Source: Candidatus Bathyarchaeota archaeon RBG_13_52_12
Lineage (GTDB): Archaea; Thermoproteota; Bathyarchaeia; TCS64
Assembly: GCA_001774245.1 (NCBI GenBank)
Contig: MEZF01000070.1
Location: forward strand, 2,939 to 14,356
Length of the DNA: 11,418 bases
Direction of reading: 5' to 3'
The position numbers and the translations under genes were made by a program. Shown here piece after piece: positions 6,060 to 11,418 of this stretch. Position 1 is the first letter of the stretch; the number at the start of each line of letters is the position of its first letter. Below the pieces are notes generated by a model. The model saw nothing but the letters and a program-made list of their open reading frames with translations, did not search any database and was not told where the DNA came from.

Positions 6060-7511
6060 TTGGTCGGAGCTTTTCCCGAGGGGTTTCTGTGGGGCGTTGC
6101 TGTGTCCTCTTTCCAGGTGGAGATGGGGAGGGGCGCTGTAGCGGATGGATCAGACTGGTGGGTGTGGGTTCACGACGAGGAGAACAAGAGGAGGAGATGG
6201 GTCAGCGGAGACTCCCCCGAGGATGGACCGGGGTTCTGGGAGCTGTATAGGCAGGATTACAAGCTTGCCCGGGGTTTGGGCTGTAACGCCTTCAGGTTGA
6301 GCCTCGACTGGACCCGTGTGTTCTCGGCTTCGACAAAGGGGGTAGCCGTTGAGGTACATCGCGACAGGCACGGGAACATCGAGAAGGTGCGTGTGGATGA
6401 CCGGGCGATGCGCGAGCTAGCAAAGCTCGCGGATAAGGCGTCAGTGAGGAGGTACCGGCAGATATTCTCTGAGTGCAGGGTTCAAGGCATGGAGCCGATG
6501 GTCACCCTCTACCACTGGCCGATACCCCTCTGGCTCCACGACCCGATAGCCACACGAGATGGAGTCGCGTCTTTGGGGAAACGCGGGTGGCTGGACGAGG
6601 AGACGCTCGTTGAATTCGCGAAATACTGCGCATACGCGGCGCATGCATTCGGAGACCTAGTGGATCTCTGGGGGACCATAAACGAGGTGAAGATCGTATC
6701 CGATCATGGGTTCCTCGACGGTGGTGAGTTCCCTCCTGGATTAAACGACTTCAAGGCGTTTATGGTTGCTATGCGACACCTATCGATGGCGCATGGGCTT
6801 GCATATGAGCAGGTGAAGAGGTGGGACCAGGCTTCTGCAGGTCCCCACGGACCCTCCAACGTAGGCATAGTGACGGTGCTCCACTACCACGAGCCCATCG
6901 ACCCGTCGAGCGAAGCCGACGTGAAGGCAGCCATGTTTAACGACTACCTCTTCAACGAGTGGAGCCTGAACGCCGTCTTCCGCGGCGACTACGACATGGA
7001 CGTCGACGGCCTCGTTGAGGGAGACGAGGCGCTCCCCCATCTCGTCAAGGGGTGTGACTGGATCGGTGTTAACTACTATATGAGAAGGCGAGTGATGCAT
7101 GAGGCGAAGGGTGGAGACCCGCGTCTCGATTTTGCATTCGCGCCTGCGGCTGACCCGAGCGACATAGGCTTCGACACCTTCCCTGAGGGGCTCAGATGGG
7201 TCTGCGATTGGGTTTACAGCCGGTACAGGAGGCCGATCTACGTCACTGAGAACGGGATCGCTGATGCCTCAGACTCTATGAGGGAGAGGTACCTCCTTGG
7301 TCACCTCGACGCGGTCCAGAGGGCTATCGAGATGGATGGCGTCCCGGTTCGAGGCTATTTCCACTGGAGTCTCATCGACAACCTGGAGTGGTCGAGTGGC
7401 TACAAGGTCCGGTTTGGGCTCTGCTCAGTCGACGCCGTGACGAAGAGGAGGACGCCCAAGGCCTCAGCGACAGTCTTTAAGCGAATTGCGGAGGCGAATA
7501 TGCTCACATAA
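6060..7511 (+). CDS. Beta-glycosidase, glycoside hydrolase family 1 (LacS-like)
   Basis: 483 residues, the full length of the archaeal GH1 group typified by Sulfolobus beta-glycosidase LacS. Alignable blocks run from end to end: FPEGFLWG near the N terminus, DWWVWVHDEEN (32-42), VSGDSPEDGPGFW (48-60), YHWPIPLWLHDPI (151-163), DWIGVNYY (333-340) and GYFHWSLIDNLEW near the C terminus. The acid/base Glu is E209 (TINEV) and the nucleophile is E397 (YVTENGIAD). These retaining enzymes hydrolyse beta-glucosides, beta-galactosides or related beta-linked sugars. No signal peptide is seen, so it acts in the cytosol. The TTG start is the only candidate that keeps the family N terminus, because an in-frame stop lies 27 bases upstream. 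One oddity: the nearly invariant Pro of the NEP motif is Val (V210). The gene stands alone, with no sugar transporter beside it. Confidence 0.94.
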   Translation: MVGAFPEGFLWGVAVSSFQVEMGRGAVADGSDWWVWVHDEENKRRRWVSGDSPEDGPGFWELYRQDYKLARGLGCNAFRLSLDWTRVFSASTKGVAVEVHRDRHGNIEKVRVDDRAMRELAKLADKASVRRYRQIFSECRVQGMEPMVTLYHWPIPLWLHDPIATRDGVASLGKRGWLDEETLVEFAKYCAYAAHAFGDLVDLWGTINEVKIVSDHGFLDGGEFPPGLNDFKAFMVAMRHLSMAHGLAYEQVKRWDQASAGPHGPSNVGIVTVLHYHEPIDPSSEADVKAAMFNDYLFNEWSLNAVFRGDYDMDVDGLVEGDEALPHLVKGCDWIGVNYYMRRRVMHEAKGGDPRLDFAFAPAADPSDIGFDTFPEGLRWVCDWVYSRYRRPIYVTENGIADASDSMRERYLLGHLDAVQRAIEMDGVPVRGYFHWSLIDNLEWSSGYKVRFGLCSVDAVTKRRTPKASATVFKRIAEANMLT

Positions 7512-7574
7512 TGCGATAACTAGCGTGGCAATAGATAACAATAATATTCGAGGCTCCTGAGGACTGGGCGCCAG

Positions 7575-7588
7575 GATAATATCTTATC
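7575..7588 (+). promoter_or_regulatory. TATA-like box with small inverted repeat before the LLM oxidoreductase
   Basis: TTATC (7584-7588) is centred about 24 bases before the ATG at 7610, a leaderless spacing. It is also the right arm of a short inverted repeat, GATAA-n4-TTATC. Regulator binding over the promoter is possible, but the arms are only five bases long. The rest of the 98-base gap after the GH1 gene shows no clear terminator. Confidence 0.4.
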
Positions 7589-7609
7589 ACCTGAGTACTA
7601 GTCTTCGGT

Positions 7610-8563
7610 ATGGGCTCCGTCGACTTCGGCGTATTCCTCGGTCTTGAGAAGCCCAATTATGGGTCCATTCTTGATGATACGCTTCATTGCGAGGAGTTGG
7701 GTTATCACAGCGTCTGGGTGTCGGACCACGTCATCGGGATGTACGAGGCCCCAGGTGACCCACGTTTCGAATGCTGGACTACATCTACAGCGCTTCTGGC
7801 CAATACTAGGGAGATAATGGTCGGGCAACTTGTTCTATGTAACCCATTTAGGCACCCGCCGCTGCTGGCGAAGATGTCGGCGACACTCGATGTAGTCAGT
7901 GGTGGGCGTCTCATCCTAGGGCTTGGAACAGGTTGGCACGAGGGGGAGTTCAGGGCCTACGGTTACCCATTCGAGGGGAACGCAGCGAGGGTGAGGCGCC
8001 TCGACGAGGCGGCTGAGATCATAAAGATGATGTGGACAGAGGAGTCCCCTAGCTTCAAGGGCAAATACTACCGGATCGAGAAGGCTTGGAACTCTCCTAA
8101 GCCCACACAGAGACCTCACCCGCCGCTAATGATAGCGGGGGGAGGGGAGCAGTTAACCCTCCGCACCGTAGCGCGTCACGCCGACATAAGCAACTTCGCC
8201 GCGTGGACAGGGAAGCCTGAGGACTTCCGAGCGAGGAACGAGACACTGAACACACACTGCGAGAAGATTGGGAGAAGCTTCAAAGAGATAAGGAGGTCCT
8301 GGGCCGCCTACTGCATCATCGGCGAGGACGCCGCTAGGTCGGAGATGAACCTGAGGAGCTACACGGCGAACATGCAGGCACGATACGGCGCTACGGGTGG
8401 TAACAGACACCCCCCTCTAGCCGGGACCCCTGAGCAGGTAGCGGATCAGGTCGAACGATACGTCGACTCAGGCGTTGACTTGTTTATGGTCCGCTTCATG
8501 GGTGATGACTTTAAGAAAGAAGCTGAGCTCTTCGCCGACGAGGTCATACCTCAGTTCAAGTAG
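7610..8563 (+). CDS. LLM-class flavin/F420-dependent oxidoreductase
   Basis: 317 residues with the luciferase-like monooxygenase TIM-barrel pattern. Seen are VWVSDHV (35-41), CNPFRHPPLLAKMSATLDVVSGGR near 77-100 (including the D-x-x-S-G-G-R turn), LGLGTGWHEGEF (103-114), FKGKYY (149-154) and PPLMIAGGG (171-179). In archaea such proteins usually use coenzyme F420 and carry out hydride transfer on alcohols, aldehydes or methylene-pterins. The substrate here is unknown; close matches of this kind are normally annotated only as 'LLM class F420-dependent oxidoreductase'. It is cytosolic. The ATG at 7610 fits both the family N terminus and the promoter spacing. The gene ends directly against the stop codon of the NIPSNAP-like gene on the other strand. 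Confidence 0.9.
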   Translation: MGSVDFGVFLGLEKPNYGSILDDTLHCEELGYHSVWVSDHVIGMYEAPGDPRFECWTTSTALLANTREIMVGQLVLCNPFRHPPLLAKMSATLDVVSGGRLILGLGTGWHEGEFRAYGYPFEGNAARVRRLDEAAEIIKMMWTEESPSFKGKYYRIEKAWNSPKPTQRPHPPLMIAGGGEQLTLRTVARHADISNFAAWTGKPEDFRARNETLNTHCEKIGRSFKEIRRSWAAYCIIGEDAARSEMNLRSYTANMQARYGATGGNRHPPLAGTPEQVADQVERYVDSGVDLFMVRFMGDDFKKEAELFADEVIPQFK

Positions 8564-8905
8564 CTACTTCATGGGGGAGTAGTCTGTTGGCTTGAAGATC
8601 ATGTTAACGATCCTCTCCGTGAGGGGGCCTCCCGCCTTCTCTTCGGTCTCCTTCCGAGCCTTTACCCAGCCTTGGTCAGCAGCGAAGGCGTTCCAGGCGC
8701 GCTCCCTGTGAGCAAGGTCCTCGAAGGCTACCATGTAGTAGAGGACGTTTGATGTTCCGATTATCGCCGTCCAGAATCCGACCACCTTGATCCCGTGCTT
8801 CTCGAAGTACTTCAGGGTGATCTTGGCGAAGCGCTCGTTGAGGGCGTCTAGCCTACCAGGGTAGGCCTCGTATATTCTCCATTCGTATATCATCAGAATC
8901 TCCAT
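8564..8905 (-). CDS. NIPSNAP-like small protein
   Basis: 113 residues. The opening (M)IYEWRIYEAYPGRLDALNERF, followed by FEKHGIKVVGFW, a middle V-L-Y-Y-M-V-A-F-E-D and a W-x-A-F segment, is the pattern of NIPSNAP proteins. These are single-domain dimeric alpha/beta-barrel (ferredoxin-like) proteins. Biochemical roles are poorly known; bacterial and archaeal members often sit among catabolic genes. There is no signal peptide. ATG 8905 gives 113 residues. An in-frame ATG at 8893 gives 109 residues, begins exactly at the usual family start MIYE, and has GGAG about seven bases upstream. The gene is divergent from the M24-like gene and abuts the LLM oxidoreductase gene stop-to-stop. Confidence 0.82.
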   Translation of the reverse strand: MEILMIYEWRIYEAYPGRLDALNERFAKITLKYFEKHGIKVVGFWTAIIGTSNVLYYMVAFEDLAHRERAWNAFAADQGWVKARKETEEKAGGPLTERIVNMIFKPTDYSPMK

Positions 8906-8925
8906 TTATCAGAGTGTTTGATCCC

Positions 8926-8931
8926 TTAAAA
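8926..8931 (-). promoter_or_regulatory. TATA-like box for the NIPSNAP-like gene
   Basis: On the minus strand this reads TCTTTTAAGG, centred about 24 bases before the ATG at 8905 and about 36 before the ATG at 8893. The first spacing predicts a leaderless transcript, the second a short leader carrying GGAG. It forms a divergent pair with the element at 8962 within a 90-base intergenic region. Confidence 0.5.
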
Positions 8932-8961
8932 GATAGTTACGCCTCTTCGAGCCGATAGTTC

Positions 8962-8967
8962 TTTATC
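8962..8967 (+). promoter_or_regulatory. TATA-like box for the M24-like gene
   Basis: TTTATC within TTCTTTATCAG is centred about 31 bases before the ATG at 8996. Transcription would start about five bases before the ATG. No Shine-Dalgarno sequence is seen, so the message is probably nearly leaderless. Confidence 0.45.
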
Positions 8968-8995
8968 AGAACCGGGTAAATCTAATTCGATCTAC

Positions 8996-10189
8996 ATGCC
9001 AAGGCTAAGCATAAGCGTGAACGAGTATAGGAACCGGGTCGAGCGGCTCCGCGAAGAGCTGAAGAAGAGGGAGCTAGATGCCTTCCTAATCACCAACGGT
9101 GTCTCGATCTTCTACATGAGCGGCTTCTACCACATGGTGACGGAGCGCCCAGCCGCCCTCCTCATCCCAGGAGATGGAGACCTCAGTTTCATGGGCCCCC
9201 TCCTCGAGGCAGACCACCTTAAGCACCAAACGCAACTTGTCAAGCACATTCACACCTACCTCGACTACCCTGGCACGACCCACCCCATCGACCTTTTCGC
9301 CAAGTGGCTAAGTGACCTCGGCTACGCAAAGTCCAAGATAGGCACTGACAACACCAGCGGCGCATCCGCTACGATGGGCTACACTGGACCACCCCTCACC
9401 GAGAAACTACCCGAAGCCAAGCTCGTCAAGGCCGACGACATCCTCTGGGAGATGCGACTGACCAAGAGCCCCGAGGAGCTAGACCTCATACGCGAATCAG
9501 CCAAGTGGGGCAACCTCGCACATCAGCTACTGCAGGAGTACACCTCCCCTGGAAGGTGGGACGCAGACGTCGCACTCGAGGCCACCATGGAGGCCACGGC
9601 AATTATGAAGAAGACCCTCGGCCCCCAATACACCCCCACCGCTGGCACGCGGTGCTGCTCCGCTGGCTTCCGTGGCCAGGTTGGGTCGAAGAGCGCCATG
9701 CCCCACAGTATAGCCATAGAACGCCCCATCAAACAGGGTGACGTACTCGTAACTGGGGCTGGCGCGGACGTCGGTGGCTACAACAGTGAACTCGAACGTA
9801 CAATGATTGTTGGCCCCCCGACGGATCGTCAGAAGCAATACTTCGAAGTCATGATGGAGGCTCAGGACGCCGCCATATCCGCTCTCAAGCCCGGCGCCTC
9901 ATGCGCCGACGTCGACATTGCCGCTAATAAGATCATACATAAAGCCGGCCATAAGGAGCTCGTCCGTCACCATACTGGTCACGGCATCGGCCTGCAAGGA
10001 CATGAGCCACCGTGGCTCGACCAGGGCAACCCCGTGCTCCTCAAGCCGGGAATGGTGGTCAGCATAGAGCCCGGTATATACCGCCTCGGCTACGCAGGGT
10101 TCCGCCACAGCGATACCCTCATCGTCACAGCAGATGGCAACGAACTCGTCACGTACTACCCCAGAGACCTAGAGTCACTCACGATCTGA
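8996..10189 (+). CDS. M24/creatinase-fold protein, probably not a metallopeptidase
   Basis: 397 residues, two domains: a creatinase N-terminal domain (about 1-150; LDAFLITNGVSIFYMSGF near 27-44) and a pita-bread C-terminal domain (about 160-397). It resembles Xaa-Pro dipeptidases, but the metal site is changed. Where prolidases have D-L-G-A...G-Y-x-S-D, this protein has G254 and, in GYNSELERT, E265. H329 (HTGHG) and E358 (SIEPG) are kept. The last Glu of the R-x-E-D motif is S372 (RHSD). H237 (MPHS), aligned with creatinase His232, and H336 are present. The pattern, especially x-LERT, is like creatinase, a metal-free member that hydrolyses creatine to sarcosine and urea. Automatic annotation would probably say Xaa-Pro peptidase. 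The natural substrate is unknown. The gene stands alone on its promoter and converges on the YczE-like gene with five bases between stops. Confidence 0.88.
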   Translation: MPRLSISVNEYRNRVERLREELKKRELDAFLITNGVSIFYMSGFYHMVTERPAALLIPGDGDLSFMGPLLEADHLKHQTQLVKHIHTYLDYPGTTHPIDLFAKWLSDLGYAKSKIGTDNTSGASATMGYTGPPLTEKLPEAKLVKADDILWEMRLTKSPEELDLIRESAKWGNLAHQLLQEYTSPGRWDADVALEATMEATAIMKKTLGPQYTPTAGTRCCSAGFRGQVGSKSAMPHSIAIERPIKQGDVLVTGAGADVGGYNSELERTMIVGPPTDRQKQYFEVMMEAQDAAISALKPGASCADVDIAANKIIHKAGHKELVRHHTGHGIGLQGHEPPWLDQGNPVLLKPGMVVSIEPGIYRLGYAGFRHSDTLIVTADGNELVTYYPRDLESLTI

Positions 10190-10194
10190 TTATC

Positions 10195-10860
10195 CTACTT
10201 TTTACCCAGTAGATACCCGTAGAGTTCCCAGAGATTCATCTGGGGGGACTTCCCTTCAAACTTGCCAAGCCTAAATGCGAACTGGACAGAGTACCCGATG
10301 GTCAGAGCGGTTACGACCGTCCCAATCCCCACGGGACCTCCCAGAAAGTATCCGAGTATCAGAACAGTGACCTCTATGCTCCCGCGGATTAGCCAAACCT
10401 GCCTGTTCAGGTTCTTGACGAGACCTACCATCAACCCGTCTCGTGGACCCGCTCCAAGCTGGACGCGTAGGTAGAAGAGGCTACCGACTCCGATCAGCAT
10501 CACGCTCAACAGTAATAGCGCAGCCTGTTCCAACGGGTCTGCGGGTCTGGGGACTATCCCCCACTCCATAATCCTGTCTGTGAACCAGCCGATGAAGAAC
10601 ATATTCATAACTGTCCCGAATCCGGGGGGGAATCCTAGTCCCCAGCCTAGGAGCAGTACCGCGAGCCCCACGAGTTGGCTTACCTGCCCAAGAGTCAAGC
10701 CGCTGATCCCTGAAAGACCAACGTGAAATACCCCCCAGGGACTCATGCCGAGCCCCGAGTAGAGATTTGTCACTGCACCTGCTGCGAAGAGAAACAGCCC
10801 CAAAAACAGCGAAGGCAACCGCACAAGGAAGCAACGGAGGTTACCAACGTGGATCGGCAT
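10195..10860 (-). CDS. Integral membrane protein, YczE/COG2364 family
   Basis: 221 residues, mostly hydrophobic, with about six membrane segments near residues 14-34, 57-76, 81-98, 112-131, 155-174 and 176-197. The GLGMSPWGVFHVGLS block (36-50), followed by GLTLGQVSQLVGLA and GTVMNMFFIGWFTD, is characteristic of the YczE/YyaS-type family (COG2364). Its function is unknown; small-molecule transport is a common guess. The two halves look like an internal duplication. The ATG at 10860 has AGGAG directly against it, too close for a normal ribosome binding site. It overlaps the end of the broken hydrolase gene upstream by 20 bases, so coupled translation is possible. A T-rich minus-strand element (10887-10891) sits at TATA distance but is not convincing. 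Confidence 0.85.
   Translation of the reverse strand: MPIHVGNLRCFLVRLPSLFLGLFLFAAGAVTNLYSGLGMSPWGVFHVGLSGISGLTLGQVSQLVGLAVLLLGWGLGFPPGFGTVMNMFFIGWFTDRIMEWGIVPRPADPLEQAALLLLSVMLIGVGSLFYLRVQLGAGPRDGLMVGLVKNLNRQVWLIRGSIEVTVLILGYFLGGPVGIGTVVTALTIGYSVQFAFRLGKFEGKSPQMNLWELYGYLLGKK
10199..10203 (+). terminator. T5 tract after the M24-like gene
   Basis: Five T lie ten bases after the stop codon, a plausible archaeal terminator. They also encode the C-terminal lysines of the opposing membrane-protein gene, so the signal is shared with coding sequence and uncertain. Confidence 0.3.
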
Positions 10861-11140
10861 CTCCTGAGCCGACGCCGACCAACAAGAAAAAGGGTTCGGT
10901 TTCCAAGAGGGTGATCATCAACCAGTCCAGCACTCCCCTAATCAAAGGAGTGCGATGCTCCGAGAAGCTGTGATCTGCCCCCTTAACCTGTATCCACTTC
11001 TTTGGCTCCCCAGCGCGCGCCCCTGGGAAGCCATGGCAGAAAGTAACAGCTGCTTCCCGCATTCTCCCCTCTGGTCTATATATCCTTCCAAGCAGAATAT
11101 TGCCAGCGCTCGTGAACTCGACGCTCTCCAGTTTCACCAT
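10841..11140 (-). pseudogene. Alpha/beta hydrolase with internal deletion (remnant)
   Basis: The frame encodes 99 residues that join the two ends of an alpha/beta hydrolase. Residues 1-48 are a normal N terminus: a beta-hairpin, then the oxyanion region T-F-C-H-G-F-P-G (33-40). From residue 49 the sequence jumps to the C-terminal end, with the catalytic-His motif GADHSF (H57) and a final helix S-E-H-R-T-P-L-I-R-G-V-L-D-W-L. Family members are normally about 240-270 residues, so the middle is missing, including the nucleophile-elbow Ser (GxSxG) and the acid residue. The junction lies near 10990-11000 and is in frame. After DWL the frame runs another 25 residues into the start of the membrane-protein gene. 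Upstream, GGAGGTG is ideally placed for an ATG at 11155, but that ATG is followed at once by TGA. The remnant cannot be a working hydrolase. Translation from ATG 11140 of a short product is possible. Confidence 0.78.
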
Positions 11141-11160
11141 GGTATACTTTCACATCCACC

Positions 11161-11167
11161 CACCTCC
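11161..11167 (-). promoter_or_regulatory. Full-consensus Shine-Dalgarno before the broken hydrolase
   Basis: On the minus strand this reads GGAGGTG, the complete archaeal consensus. It ends five bases before an ATG (11155-11153), whose second codon is TGA, and 20 bases before the in-frame ATG at 11140. The spacing says that the ATG at 11155 was probably the original start of the hydrolase. Confidence 0.55.
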
Positions 11168-11193
11168 CCATAATGTCTGCGCCTCGATACCCC

Positions 11194-11199
11194 TATAAC
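11194..11199 (+). promoter_or_regulatory. TATA box for the Nre gene, possibly shared by both strands
   Basis: TATAAC is centred about 28 bases before the TTG at 11225, giving a leaderless or near-leaderless transcript. Read on the minus strand the same bases give GTTATA, about 41 bases before the ATG at 11155. That would place a minus-strand start of transcription just before the GGAGGTG element of the hydrolase remnant. Confidence 0.45.
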
Positions 11200-11224
11200 C
11201 AAGCGAGAGTAGGAGACCACTAGA

Positions 11225-11418
11225 TTGGGGAAGAGGATCGCTAAGAGTTTCAAGCCCAGCAACACATGGGTTCGGGAACTCGTCCAATCAGAACCGGAGA
11301 TAGGCGCCTCACTCGATTATACTAATGACCAACTTAGGCTTCAGGCGAGGGATAATTTCTGCACCGTCTGTAAAGGCAGTAAAATGCTCTGTGGAAAGAC
11401 GCGGTGCCCTATCATAGA
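11225..11418 (+). CDS. nreA: Nre DNA-repair protein, N-terminal part (3' end outside the window)
   Basis: The first 64 codons of a gene cut by the window end. Residues 46-62 form the zinc-finger signature C-T-V-C-K-G-x3-L-C-G-x3-C-P (C46, C49, C56, C61; spacing CX2C-X6-C-X4-C). This matches the N terminus of the archaeal Nre (NreA/NreB) proteins, which take part in DNA repair and, in known members, bind PCNA through a C-terminal motif not visible here. The preceding 45 residues are basic at first (GKRIAKSFKP), then helical. The TTG at 11225 is the only reasonable start: an upstream in-frame TAG lies 15 bases before it, and the TATA box spacing fits. It is divergent from the hydrolase remnant. 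NreA versus NreB cannot be separated from this fragment. Confidence 0.82.
   Translation, partial: MGKRIAKSFKPSNTWVRELVQSEPEIGASLDYTNDQLRLQARDNFCTVCKGSKMLCGKTRCPII

Noticed and set aside
6053..6250. ATG at 6053 as an alternative start near the GH1 gene
   Set aside because: It opens a different frame with a Gly/Arg-rich translation; the GH1 motifs are all in the frame of the TTG at 6060.
9505..9838. Overlapping frames on both strands within the M24-like gene
   Set aside because: The parent frame carries all M24 motifs; the shadows have no recognisable pattern.
10955..11173. 72-codon plus-strand frame opposite the hydrolase remnant
   Set aside because: The minus strand shows clear hydrolase ends; the plus frame is Pro/Ser-rich without motifs or ribosome binding site.
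1..11418. Mobile elements, CRISPR arrays, tRNA or rRNA genes
   Set aside because: I found no transposase or integrase, no regularly spaced repeats and no tRNA-like T-loop (GGTTCRANTCC) in a cloverleaf context on either strand; the search was by eye.

Overview
The window looks like chromosomal DNA of an archaeon, probably a thermophilic member of the TACK group (Thermoproteota or Nitrososphaerota, in the wide sense). The evidence is threefold. An archaeal coiled-coil protein (COG1340 type), a Sulfolobus LacS-like GH1 glycosidase and the start of an Nre DNA-repair protein are all present. Most genes have a TATA-like box (CTTTTAA, TTTTATC or similar) centred about 24-32 bases before the start codon, so many transcripts should be leaderless or nearly so. 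Several genes use GTG or TTG starts. GC content is in the mid-fifties by eye. The exact lineage cannot be fixed from the sequence alone.

Layout. Bases 1-351 hold the 3' end of an unrecognised gene with an acidic tail. Then comes the COG1340-type coiled-coil protein (540-1472), which may be preceded by a 19-codon leader ORF. Next is a same-strand pair: an acetolactate-synthase-like ThDP enzyme (1588-3276) and a UbiD-family prenylated-FMN decarboxylase (3316-4965), the latter with its own promoter. Facing them is an amidinotransferase/arginine deiminase-family enzyme (5002-5931, minus). Divergent from that is the GH1 beta-glycosidase (6060-7511), followed by an F420-dependent LLM-class oxidoreductase (7610-8563). 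A small NIPSNAP-like protein (8564-8905, minus) runs stop-to-stop into the oxidoreductase. A creatinase/M24 'pita-bread' protein without the normal metal ligands (8996-10189) converges on a YczE/COG2364 membrane protein (10195-10860, minus). Upstream of the membrane protein lies an alpha/beta hydrolase that has lost its middle (10841-11140, minus). The window ends in the N-terminal zinc-finger part of Nre (11225 onward, plus).

How the genes fit together. The two ends (coiled-coil protein, Nre) look like core archaeal genes. The middle (about 1.6-11.1 kb) is a run of mostly singly promoted catabolic-type enzymes: decarboxylases, an amidino-group enzyme, a glycosidase, a flavin/F420 oxidoreductase and a creatinase-fold enzyme. 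No regulator, transporter operon, mobile element, RNA gene or CRISPR array is visible. The ThDP enzyme plus UbiD pair and the two enzymes of families that act on guanidino compounds are the most suggestive associations, but no pathway can be proven here. I see no clear undescribed multi-gene system. The best leads are the non-metal M24 protein, the deleted hydrolase with a start codon followed directly by a stop, the ThDP/UbiD pair and the possible coupled leader peptide.
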